Below, piece by piece: positions 8,206 through 15,848 of a DNA stretch of 26,869 bases. This DNA is from Terriglobia bacterium (lineage in GTDB: Bacteria > Acidobacteriota > Terriglobia > UBA7540): assembly GCA_020072905.1 (NCBI GenBank), contig JAIQGB010000006.1:1-26869 (forward strand), read 5' to 3'. A model generated the notes under the pieces. It was not told the origin of the DNA, ran no database searches, and saw only the letters and a program-made list of their open reading frames with translations. The translations under genes were made by a program, and so were the position numbers. Position 1 is the stretch's first letter, and each line of letters opens with the position of its first letter.

Positions 8206-9105
8206 GTGACCGGTCCCGCCCGTCCCCCCACGACCCGCGCGCGTTCGCCTCTGCCGGTCCTTTCGACGGTGGTGCTCCGCGCTCTCGTCGAGCGAGCACT
8301 CGCTGAAGACTTGGGGAGCGGTGACGTCACCACGCGCCTGACCATCCCTGAGGGACAGCAGGCGCGCGGAGCTCTCACGGCGAAACAGGAGCTTGTCGTC
8401 GCAGGCCTGCCTGTGGCCACGGAAGTGTTTCGGTTGCTGGACGCCTCCTCCCGGTGCGAGCCTGCGGTCGAGGAAGGCGCGGAAGTGCAGCCGGGCACAA
8501 AGCTGGCGGTCGTTACCGGGGCCGCGGTGGCGCTGCTCGCCGGCGAGCGTGTGGCGCTGAATTTCCTCCAACGATTGTGCGGCATTGCCACCATGACCCG
8601 CCAACTTAAGTCGCTCCTCACAGACCTCCCGGTTGCGTTGCTCGACACGCGCAAGACGACGCCGGGCCTGCGCACTCTCGAAAAATACGCCGTGCGCGTG
8701 GGAGGCGGGGAGAACCACCGCCTGCGGCTCGATGACGGGATCCTCATCAAGAACAATCATCTGCGACTGGCAGGAGGAGTCCGCGCTGCGGTCGAGCGTG
8801 CCCTCCGCCTGCGGCCCGCCATCGCACCGCAATTGCCGATCGAGGTCGAAGTCAGGAACCTCACCGAACTTCGCGAGGCTGTTGACGCGGGCGCCGAGGC
8901 CGTCCTGCTCGATAACATGACGCCGGAAGAAGTCCGCGAGTGCGTGAAGGCCGCGGCAGGGCGCGTGCGGCTGGAAGTTTCGGGAGGCATCGACGCGGCG
9001 AACATCCGGGCCTACGCGGAATCCGGCGTGAACGCGATTTCCGTTGGCGCGCTCACTCATTCCGCCCCGGCCGCGGACATCAACTTCTTAATTGAACCTC
9101 TGTAG
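8206..9105 (+). CDS. nadC: Nicotinate-nucleotide pyrophosphorylase (quinolinate phosphoribosyltransferase)
   Basis: This enzyme converts quinolinate and PRPP to nicotinate mononucleotide, CO2 and pyrophosphate, the step where de novo NAD synthesis joins the common pathway. The 299 residues carry the family signatures in order: ALAEDLGSGDVTT, ERVALNFLQRLCGIAT, DTRKTTPGLR followed by LEKYAVRVGGGENHR, DDGILIKNNHL, IEVEV, AVLLDNM and LEVSGGI. These contribute the Arg/Lys/His residues that bind quinolinate and PRPP. The start is GTG 8206, only 3 bases after the valS stop, so translational coupling is likely. The first 15 residues are Pro/Arg-rich and poorly conserved. The gene is 48 bases upstream of birA, in a group of cofactor genes. 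Confidence 0.95.
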   Translation: MTGPARPPTTRARSPLPVLSTVVLRALVERALAEDLGSGDVTTRLTIPEGQQARGALTAKQELVVAGLPVATEVFRLLDASSRCEPAVEEGAEVQPGTKLAVVTGAAVALLAGERVALNFLQRLCGIATMTRQLKSLLTDLPVALLDTRKTTPGLRTLEKYAVRVGGGENHRLRLDDGILIKNNHLRLAGGVRAAVERALRLRPAIAPQLPIEVEVRNLTELREAVDAGAEAVLLDNMTPEEVRECVKAAAGRVRLEVSGGIDAANIRAYAESGVNAISVGALTHSAPAADINFLIEPL

Positions 9106-9124
9106 GGGCGGGCTCTGCCCGCCC
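9106..9124. repeat. GC-rich perfect hairpin after nadC
   Basis: GGGCGGGC-TCT-GCCCGCCC forms a perfect 8-bp stem with a 3-base loop, starting at the base after the nadC stop codon. No T-run follows, so it is not a typical intrinsic terminator. It could be a 3'-end stabiliser, an attenuating hairpin before birA, or a dispersed palindromic repeat. Confidence 0.6.
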
Positions 9125-9153
9125 GAGGGAGGGAGGAGCTCTCTCCACCACCC

Positions 9154-10146
9154 ATGGCCCCAGGCAGCACGGACCGCAAGATCGACAAGCTCATTCACCT
9201 CATGGTGAAGAACGCCACGGTCGTGGTGCCGGGCCCGAAGATCGCCTCGGAAATCGGGGGCACGCGGTCCACCGTCTGGCAATACATCGAGAAGCTGCGC
9301 GCGCTGGGTGTGGAAATCAAGGGCCATCCGTCGAGCGGCTATCAACTGCAGAAGCTTCCCGACATCCTGGCGCCGAGCCTCATCAGACCCGAACTCGGCG
9401 ACAACCAGATCGGCCACCGCATCGTGCACTACTTCCGTGCCGATTCGACGAACAGCTTGGCGCTCGACATGGCAGCCAAGGGCGCGGCGCACGGAACCGT
9501 GGTGCTGGCCGAGGAGCAAACCGCCGGACGCGGGCGTCTCGGGCGCGCCTGGTATTCCGAGAAATCGAGCGGCATTTATGTTTCCGTGATCCTGCGTCCG
9601 TCGCTCGCGCCCTCCGCCGCTTCCGTGCTCACCCTGATGGCGGGGGTGGCGGCGCACCAGGCCGTCAGCACCGTGACGGGGCTGCCCGTGGACATCCGCT
9701 GGCCGAACGATCTGCTCGTCAACGGCAAGAAAGTGTGCGGGATTCTCACCGAGATGAACGCGGAGCTCGACCGCCTGCACGCCGTGGTGCTGGGCTTCGG
9801 CATCAACGTCAATCACGCCGCGATGCCCCCGGAGCTGAAATCCATCGCCACGTCGCTGCGCATCGAGGCCGGGAAAGTCTGCTCGCGTGCGCAGATCTTG
9901 GCCGCGCTGCTCCGGGAACTGGAGCGGAAGTACCACCTCTTGCTCGATGAGGGCGGGGCCGCGATCGTCCGGCGATGGTCATCGGCGTCCAGTTTCGCCG
10001 AGGGAAAACGCATCCGCGTCCTGACCTCCACGGGAGAATTTCAGGCGACCACCGTGGGTCTCGAGCCCAGCGGCGCGCTGCGCGTGCGTCACGACGACGG
10101 TCGCGTGGAGCTGCTGGTCGCCGGGGAAATAGTGGAAGTAAAATAG
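9154..10146 (+). CDS. birA: Biotin--[acetyl-CoA-carboxylase] ligase with N-terminal HTH (BirA)
   Basis: This bifunctional biotin protein ligase makes biotinyl-5'-AMP and transfers biotin to the carboxyl-carrier protein. The N-terminal helix-turn-helix (about residues 8-65, with VPGPKIASEIGGTRSTVWQYIEK in two adjacent helices) suggests a group II BirA able to bind DNA and repress biotin genes. The catalytic domain shows GRGRLG (125-130), the adenylate-binding loop, then DIRWPNDLLVNGKKVCGILTE and GFGINVN. A C-terminal SH3-like cap ends in LLVAGEIVEVK. The length of 330 aa is normal. The ATG start is preceded by a purine-rich stretch (GAGGGAGGGAGGAG), although that lies rather far upstream. The biotin operon it might regulate is not in this window. 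Confidence 0.94.
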   Translation: MAPGSTDRKIDKLIHLMVKNATVVVPGPKIASEIGGTRSTVWQYIEKLRALGVEIKGHPSSGYQLQKLPDILAPSLIRPELGDNQIGHRIVHYFRADSTNSLALDMAAKGAAHGTVVLAEEQTAGRGRLGRAWYSEKSSGIYVSVILRPSLAPSAASVLTLMAGVAAHQAVSTVTGLPVDIRWPNDLLVNGKKVCGILTEMNAELDRLHAVVLGFGINVNHAAMPPELKSIATSLRIEAGKVCSRAQILAALLRELERKYHLLLDEGGAAIVRRWSSASSFAEGKRIRVLTSTGEFQATTVGLEPSGALRVRHDDGRVELLVAGEIVEVK

Positions 10147-10155
10147 ATGCAGGTT

Positions 10156-10217
10156 GTCAGCGATCGGCACTCCACTTTCGGCTTCCCGAGGGGAAGCTGC
10201 GCGAGTCGTTCGCTGAC
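10156..10217. repeat. Nested inverted repeats between birA and coaX
   Basis: The outer arms GTCAGCGA (10156-10163) and TCGCTGAC (10210-10217) are exact reverse complements. Between them sits a perfect hairpin GCTTCCC-GAG-GGGAAGC (10181-10197). Related strings (GCTGACGGCTGACCGCTGAAAGCTG) continue to within a few bases of the coaX start. It resembles a dispersed palindromic intergenic repeat. A regulatory leader for coaX is possible but unproven. Confidence 0.5.
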
Positions 10218-10240
10218 GGCTGACCGCTGAAAGCTGGGAT

Positions 10241-11023
10241 ATGCTCCTCGTCATCGACGTCGGCAATACGAACACCGTCCTGGGGGTTTTCGAAGGCAAA
10301 GAGCTGCGCGCGCAGTGGCGCCTTTCGACCAACCGCCGGCAAACCGCCGATGAATACGGCATCCTGATTCGCAATCTCTTCGAGCTCGACGGCGTCGAGC
10401 CCGCGAGCATTGATGGGGTCATGCTGGCGAGCGTCGTGCCGCCGCTCAACTCCGTGCTCGAAGAGATGTCGGCGAAATACTTCCAAATCAAGGCGGTCTT
10501 TCTCAGCCCCGGCACGCGGACAGGCATGGCGATTCACTACGACAATCCCCAGGAAGTGGGCGCCGACCGCATCGCGGACAGCGTGGCGGCGTTCGAGAAA
10601 TACGGCGGCCCGTGCGTGGTCGTGGATTTCGGGACCGCCATTACTTTCGACGCGATTTCCGAGAAAGGCGAGTACCTGGGCGGCGTCATCGCCCCAGGCC
10701 TCGGGATATCGTCCGAGGCGTTGTTCCAGCAGGCGGCGCGCCTGCCGCGCGTGGAGATTCGCGAGCCCAACCGCGTGATCGGGACGAACACCGTCGGCAG
10801 CATGCAATCGGGACTCTTCTACGGAGCGGTGGGGCTGGTGGACGGTATCCTCGATCGCCTTTCCGCCGTGCTCGGGCCGAAGATGAAGGTGGTAGCCACG
10901 GGCGGGCAGGCTTCGCTCGTCGCCGCCGCGTCCAAGTACAAACCGCCGGTCGATCCTTCCCTGACCCTCGAGGGCCTGCGCATCATCTACGAGCGCAACC
11001 CGCCGGGCGCGCGGCCCCACTGA
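10241..11023 (+). CDS. coaX: Type III pantothenate kinase
   Basis: This kinase phosphorylates pantothenate with ATP, the first committed step of coenzyme A synthesis. Type III enzymes belong to the ASKHA fold and are not inhibited by CoA. The 260 residues show the phosphate-1 motif DVGNTNT (6-12), GADRIAD (107-113, with the catalytic Asp at 109), the phosphate-2 motif DFGTAITFDAI (129-139), GGVIAPG and an adenosine-binding region VVATGGQASLV. The start is ATG 10241, immediately following a repeat-rich 94-base gap after birA. Co-location with birA is a common arrangement and groups CoA, biotin and NAD supply. A monovalent cation requirement is typical of the family and is not visible from sequence. 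Confidence 0.95.
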   Translation: MLLVIDVGNTNTVLGVFEGKELRAQWRLSTNRRQTADEYGILIRNLFELDGVEPASIDGVMLASVVPPLNSVLEEMSAKYFQIKAVFLSPGTRTGMAIHYDNPQEVGADRIADSVAAFEKYGGPCVVVDFGTAITFDAISEKGEYLGGVIAPGLGISSEALFQQAARLPRVEIREPNRVIGTNTVGSMQSGLFYGAVGLVDGILDRLSAVLGPKMKVVATGGQASLVAAASKYKPPVDPSLTLEGLRIIYERNPPGARPH

Positions 11024-11042
11024 AGCGGACAGGGTCCGTGCG

Positions 11043-11759
11043 ATGGAAAACTACTTCAACTACTTCACGGAAATCGAGGAAGGTTTCCAGCGCTGCCGCG
11101 GGACGAGGACCTTGCTCTCTCCACTCGACTGGGCGCTCATCGAGGCCTGGAAAGAAGCGGGCGTTCCCCTCGAGGCGGTTTTGCTGGGCATCGAAAGATC
11201 CTTCGAGAAATTCAAGAAGCGCCCGAAGGGGCTGCAGAAGGTAAACAGCCTGGCCTATTGCTCACAGCTCGTGCTCAAGGCCGCGGAGGAACTCGCCGCC
11301 GGAGGCGGAGCGGGCCCGGGCGCGAGCGCCCAGGAAAAGGCCCCGCCCGCACCGTTCGAGGCCGGAGAAATTCCCAAATACTTGGCGCGGAATGTCGAGG
11401 CCCTCGAAGGGGCCGCCCGGCGGGCACGCGAGCAGGGCGTGCAGGTTTTGGCCGAGGACCTCGCGAGCGTGGCGGCCAGTCTCGGGGAAAGTGCCGGCAG
11501 CGTGAACGGAAACGCTCCCGGAAATCTCGAGGTACTCGAGCGGCGCATGACGGCGCTGGAAGAAAAACTGACAGCCTCACTCCAGCGCGCGGCGGATGTC
11601 GAGCTGCTCACCCGGCTGCGCGGCGATGTCGAGCGCGGGATCGCCCCGTACCGGAGAAAAATGTCGGCGGCCCAGGTGGAGTCGCTGGAGAGGCAACTTC
11701 TGAAGAAGCGGCTCTTCGAACACTACGGCGTCCCGCGTCTGAGCCTCTTCTATCTTTGA
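11043..11759 (+). CDS. Conserved-looking hypothetical protein, helical
   Basis: I cannot assign a function to this 238-residue protein. It has two parts. Residues 1-80 (MENYFNYFTEIEEGFQ..., LSPLDWALIEAWKEAGVPLEAVLLGIERSF split by short loops) look like a compact helical domain with conserved-type aromatic and acidic residues. An Ala/Gly/Pro-rich linker (about 85-110) leads to a charged helical region (about 115-225) that could be a coiled coil. The C-terminus is a distinct hydrophobic motif, LSLFYL. No signal peptide or membrane helix is present. It begins 19 bases after the coaX stop and ends 33 bases before the methyltransferase gene, so it is almost certainly co-transcribed. The N-terminal domain superficially resembles winged-helix replication-associated modules, but I would not name it on that basis. 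Confidence 0.75.
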   Translation: MENYFNYFTEIEEGFQRCRGTRTLLSPLDWALIEAWKEAGVPLEAVLLGIERSFEKFKKRPKGLQKVNSLAYCSQLVLKAAEELAAGGGAGPGASAQEKAPPAPFEAGEIPKYLARNVEALEGAARRAREQGVQVLAEDLASVAASLGESAGSVNGNAPGNLEVLERRMTALEEKLTASLQRAADVELLTRLRGDVERGIAPYRRKMSAAQVESLERQLLKKRLFEHYGVPRLSLFYL

Positions 11760-11785
11760 AATCTCAAATCTGAAATTTCAAATTT
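11758..11785 (+). repeat. AT-rich tandem heptamer (4 units)
   Basis: GAAATCT, CAAATCT, GAAATTT and CAAATTT form four consecutive 7-mers of the pattern SAAATYT. They overlap the stop codon of the upstream gene by two bases and end 7 bases before the GTG of the methyltransferase gene. The patch is strikingly AT-rich within GC-rich surroundings and partly self-complementary. It may act as an unstructured translation-initiation enhancer or be a simple-sequence repeat. Confidence 0.7.
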
Positions 11786-11792
11786 CGGACAC

Positions 11793-13064
11793 GTGCCCTT
11801 CGAACTGATCCCCCACAAGCTGGTCTACGGCGGCGAAGCGCTGGGCCATCACCAGGGCCGGACGGTGCTCGTCCCGCGCGCCCTGCCCGGCGAGCGCGTT
11901 GAGGTCGAGGAGCACCGGACCGCCAAGGGCGTCGTTCACGCGCGCCCGGTTCGGATCCTCGCCGCGGCCCCCGAGCGCGTCGAGGCGCCCTGTCCCTATT
12001 TCGGCCGCTGCGGCGGGTGCCAGTACCAGCACATGGACGCGCAGTTCCAGGCGACGGCCAAGCGTGAGATCCTGCGCGAGACGCTGCGCCGCATCGGCAA
12101 GATCGATTGGAGCGCGGATATTCCCCTCCACGCTGCCAACCCGTGGAATTACCGCAATCAGGCAGAGTTGAAAGTTCGCCGCTTGCCGGATGGGAGCGTT
12201 GTTCTGGGCTTTTTCGAAGCCGAATCCCATCGCCTGTGTCCGGTGGACTCCTGCCTGATTCTCTCCCCGCGCCTGAATTCCCTCCTCGCGGAGTTGCGCG
12301 GTCTAAACTGGTCGCCACGGCTCGCGATATGCCAGGAGATTGAGATACTCGCCGACGATCGCGACGAGCGTGCGGCGATGACGCTTCGCGCCGTCGCCAA
12401 CACCGTTGAGGGCGAGAACCTGGTCCGCGACATGCTCGCAAATCTGGCCGGGGTCGTCGGCATGGCAATCGAGACAGGTGGTGAGTTCAAAACCTTCGGA
12501 GACGCGCAGTTGGAATATGTCGTGGGCGAATTCCGATACGGAGTCAGCCCGGGTTCTTTCTTTCAGGCCTCGCGATTTCTACTTCCGGATCTCGTCAACG
12601 CCGTGGTCGCGGAGCAGGACGGCCGGTTGGCGCTGGACCTCTTCGCAGGCGTGGGATTGTTTGCGCTGCCGCTTGCCCGCAGGTTCTCTTCCGTCATCGC
12701 CGTGGAAGCGGCAGCGAGGGCCGCGCATGATCTCGGAGCGAATGCCCGAGTCTACTCGTTCGATCATGTCCGGGCAGTTGCGCAGACAACGTATGATTTC
12801 CTGCGGCGCTTTGCCCAGACGCAGCCCGACCTCGTCGTGCTCGACCCTCCTCGCGCGGGAGTTGGTGCGCAGACTCTCGAATTGCTCGTTTCCTTGCAGC
12901 CGAAGCGAATCCATTACGTCTCCTGCAGTCCCCCGACGCTAGCTCGCGACCTTGCCTATCTCGCTGGGCACGGATACGAGCTGAGAAGTGTTGATTTGTT
13001 CGACTTTTTCCCTCAGACTTTCCACATCGAAGCCCTCGTCCGCCTCGTGCGGCGAGCCGCATAG
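11793..13064 (+). CDS. rlmD: 23S rRNA (uracil-5-)-methyltransferase, RlmD/TrmA family
   Basis: This is a SAM-dependent enzyme that makes 5-methyluridine in RNA, most likely 23S rRNA. An N-terminal TRAM (RNA-binding) domain spans about residues 1-58. Cysteines typical of the family's [4Fe-4S] site are at 67, 73 and 76 (CPYFGRCGGC), with candidates for the fourth ligand at 149 or 154. The SAM-binding motif is LDLFAGVGLFALPLA (280-294), then VLDPPRAGV (348-356). The catalytic cysteine is Cys377 in YVSCSPPTLARDL; the usual SCNP is SCSP here. The general base is probably Glu412 in HIEALV. The start is GTG 11793. Whether the target is U1939, U747 or tRNA U54 cannot be told from sequence alone, so the gene symbol is tentative. 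comEC follows after 66 bases. Confidence 0.85.
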   Translation: MPFELIPHKLVYGGEALGHHQGRTVLVPRALPGERVEVEEHRTAKGVVHARPVRILAAAPERVEAPCPYFGRCGGCQYQHMDAQFQATAKREILRETLRRIGKIDWSADIPLHAANPWNYRNQAELKVRRLPDGSVVLGFFEAESHRLCPVDSCLILSPRLNSLLAELRGLNWSPRLAICQEIEILADDRDERAAMTLRAVANTVEGENLVRDMLANLAGVVGMAIETGGEFKTFGDAQLEYVVGEFRYGVSPGSFFQASRFLLPDLVNAVVAEQDGRLALDLFAGVGLFALPLARRFSSVIAVEAAARAAHDLGANARVYSFDHVRAVAQTTYDFLRRFAQTQPDLVVLDPPRAGVGAQTLELLVSLQPKRIHYVSCSPPTLARDLAYLAGHGYELRSVDLFDFFPQTFHIEALVRLVRRAA

Positions 13065-13130
13065 CACGCTGCGAATTCCCGGCGACTCAAGCCCCCTGGC
13101 TTTCCGATTCGCCGCGCCGGACCGCCTACG

Positions 13131-15848
13131 ATGGTTGACAAAGATTTATTGAGATCTCCATTACTCCTTGTGGCCGGTTCCTTCGCGGCCGGAATCTGGA
13201 TCGCTCGTCCTGACCACGGGTTGACCTCCAACCTTCCTTTGCTGGTCGCCGGCAGTTCGGTGTGCCTGCTTATCGGACTGTTGGCTCTTCTCCTGTCGCG
13301 GCCACTTGCGGCCACGGTATTCCTGCTCTTGGGCTTCACGGCCGCGGGTGGAGCGGCGGCCCAGCTCTTTGAGCGTCGTTTCCCGCCGAACCACGTCAGT
13401 CGTCTGGAGGTGATGCGGGTTGACCTCGCGGACCCGGTGCGCGTCGAGGGTCGCCTCCTGTCAAACCCACAGCGAATTGCCGATGGTCTGCAATTCGACC
13501 TCGAAGCGGCGCGCGTGGAAAGCGCTGGACGGGCCCATTCTGTCACTGGGAAGCTCCGTCTCCGCCTGCAGGTCGGCGACGATGCAGAAAGCGCAGCCGT
13601 TGCGGATTCGCTCCACCTTGGGACCGACGACCGCATCAGCGTGCTCGCACAGTTGAGGCGACCCAGAATTTACAGTAACCCCGGAAGCTTCGACTTCCGC
13701 CGCTGGATGGAGTCGGTTGAAGACGTTTACTACGTGGGGACCATCAAGAGTCCACATCTCATTGAGAAGCTGCCCACCCAAACCTCGCATCGCCTCCGCG
13801 CGCTCATTCAGCGTGTGCGTGCGCGGCTGCTCGCGGAGATTGACCGGCTTCTTCCACCCTGGTCGGTTGACGGCCGCACGGGGGCCGTCCTCAAGGCCGT
13901 GCTGCTCGGCGACCGCTCCTCACTCGATTCCGAAACCATTGAAAACTTCCAAAAGACCGGCCTCTACCACCTCCTGGTGATTTCCGGGCTGCATGTTGGG
14001 CTCTTGGTATTGATCATCGCATTCCCTCTCAGATTTTTGCCGCTCGGTGAAACCTCACGGGCCGCCGTGGTGTTGGCCCTGCTCCTGGTTTACGCGGCCC
14101 TCGTGGAGCAACGCGCCCCGACCCTTCGGGCAACGCTCATGATCGCCGCCTATCTGATCGGCAGAACCGTTTACCGCGAGCGCTCGCTGCTCAACGCTGT
14201 GGGGCTCGCGGCCTTGATACTCCTCGCCTACCGGCCGGCGTGGTTGTTCGAATCCGGGTTTCAGCTCTCCTTCTCGGCGGCCTCGCTGATTGCGGGACTC
14301 GCGGTGCCAATTCTGGAGCGTACGACGGAGCCCTATCGGCGCGCGCTTTGGAATCTTCGCGAAGTGGATCGCGATTTGAGTTTGGCGCCGCGCCAAGCGC
14401 AGCTCCGATTGGATGTACGGAGTGTCGCCAGAGCACTGGCAGCCAGGCTACGTACGAATGAGCGCTTTCCGCGTCTGGCTCCTGCCCTCGTGGCCACTGC
14501 TCTGCGGCTGGTGTTGTGGGTAGGGAGCATTCTTTTGTTTTCTGCGATCCTGCAGATCGGATTGTTCCTTCCCATGGCGGAGACTTTCCACCGCATCACC
14601 TTCGTCGGCATCGGCCTCAATGCTCTCGCTATCCCCGTGATGACCGCGCTGTTGGCCCTCGCCCTGCCAACACTGGCTCTGGCCGCGCTCGCCCCTTCGC
14701 TGATCCCCTGGCTGGCAAAGCCGTTGGTGATAGTGATGCACGGTCTATTCGCATTGACCGATCTGCCGCGCCTGCCCCGCTGGATGTCGTATCGCGTGCC
14801 GGAGCCGCCGCTCGTTGTTGCTGGGGCGTTCGCATTATCCTTGGTCATCGCGGGCTGGTCGTTGGGCCGGAGCCGGCGAATCGCTGGGGTTTCTCTCCTT
14901 TCCGCGGCGAGCCTTGCTCTCGTCATCTCGCTTCACCCCTTCTCGGCGCGGCTCACGCGGGGCAATTTGGAAGTGACGGCTCTCGATACTGGCGGCGGGG
15001 ATGCCATTTTCATGGTGCTTCCCGATCGGACGACGATGCTGATTGATGGTGGCGGCACGCGCCTCCGCCAGGGCCGGGAAGGCGCGTTTCGCGGCCGACG
15101 CTGGGATCCAGGCGAAGATATCGTCTCGCCCTATCTCTGGTCGCGCGGGATCAGCCGGATCGACGTCCTCGTGCTCAGCCACGCGCACGAAGACCATCTG
15201 GGCGGCCTCATCCCTGTGGTGAGAAATTTCCGGGTGCGCGAATTCTGGCACGGGCCGAACCCCTTGACTCCAGCGTATCTCGATCTGCTCGCGGAACTGG
15301 CGCGGAGTCAGGTTCCCGTCCGGCAGCTCGCCGAAGGAGAGCGGATTGAGATAGGTGACGCGTCGGTCCAGGTTCTTTGGCCGCCCGCGGGACGACCTGT
15401 TTCGGCACGACCGGCGAACGATGACTCGCTGGTTTTGAGGATCTCAAGCGGCGAGGCGAGTGTTCTGCTTCCCGGCGACATCAGTCAGGCTGTGGAAGAG
15501 GAACTTGCGAGCGCTGGAATGAGTCTCCACTGCCGCGTGTTGAAGGTGGCGCATCACGGGGCGGCAACTTCTTCAAGCCCTGCCTTTCTGGAAAAGGCCG
15601 CGCCTGCGGTGGCCTTGGTGACCGCCGAGAGCAGAGGCCCCGCCAACTCTCCCAGTCCCGAGACGCTCGGCCGGCTTCGCTCCGTCGGGGCGCGGATCTT
15701 TCAGACGGATCTGGCAGGCGCGACGACCGTGGTGATGCGGGGTGCAGACACCACCGTTCGCTCTTACCGTAACCCTTCCACTGCCGGAATGTCGGCAACG
15801 TTTTCACCTACATCGCCCTCGGCTCCGGCGACCTCGAGTGTCCGGTAG
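13131..15848 (+). CDS. comEC: ComEC/Rec2 DNA internalisation protein
   Basis: This is an inner-membrane channel that passes single-stranded DNA into the cytoplasm during natural transformation. The 905-residue protein has the full architecture. Two or three N-terminal membrane helices (about 8-80) lead to a soluble OB-like DUF4131 region (about 85-230). The Competence domain follows with many transmembrane segments (about 255-620, including KTGLYHLLVISGLHVGLL). A C-terminal metallo-beta-lactamase domain (about 635-885) completes it. The hydrolase domain keeps LDTGGGDAIF, IDGGG, the metal motif SHAHEDHLGG (H684, H686, D688, H689), LPGDIS and KVAHHGA, so it is predicted active as a nuclease-like domain. 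The last 28 codons overlap the C-terminus of the opposite-strand gene. No other competence genes are in this window. Confidence 0.93.
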   Translation: MVDKDLLRSPLLLVAGSFAAGIWIARPDHGLTSNLPLLVAGSSVCLLIGLLALLLSRPLAATVFLLLGFTAAGGAAAQLFERRFPPNHVSRLEVMRVDLADPVRVEGRLLSNPQRIADGLQFDLEAARVESAGRAHSVTGKLRLRLQVGDDAESAAVADSLHLGTDDRISVLAQLRRPRIYSNPGSFDFRRWMESVEDVYYVGTIKSPHLIEKLPTQTSHRLRALIQRVRARLLAEIDRLLPPWSVDGRTGAVLKAVLLGDRSSLDSETIENFQKTGLYHLLVISGLHVGLLVLIIAFPLRFLPLGETSRAAVVLALLLVYAALVEQRAPTLRATLMIAAYLIGRTVYRERSLLNAVGLAALILLAYRPAWLFESGFQLSFSAASLIAGLAVPILERTTEPYRRALWNLREVDRDLSLAPRQAQLRLDVRSVARALAARLRTNERFPRLAPALVATALRLVLWVGSILLFSAILQIGLFLPMAETFHRITFVGIGLNALAIPVMTALLALALPTLALAALAPSLIPWLAKPLVIVMHGLFALTDLPRLPRWMSYRVPEPPLVVAGAFALSLVIAGWSLGRSRRIAGVSLLSAASLALVISLHPFSARLTRGNLEVTALDTGGGDAIFMVLPDRTTMLIDGGGTRLRQGREGAFRGRRWDPGEDIVSPYLWSRGISRIDVLVLSHAHEDHLGGLIPVVRNFRVREFWHGPNPLTPAYLDLLAELARSQVPVRQLAEGERIEIGDASVQVLWPPAGRPVSARPANDDSLVLRISSGEASVLLPGDISQAVEEELASAGMSLHCRVLKVAHHGAATSSSPAFLEKAAPAVALVTAESRGPANSPSPETLGRLRSVGARIFQTDLAGATTVVMRGADTTVRSYRNPSTAGMSATFSPTSPSAPATSSVR

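Noticed and set aside
7741..9060. 439-codon minus-strand frame opposite valS and nadC
   Set aside because: It spans two well-supported plus-strand genes and shows no domain of its own.
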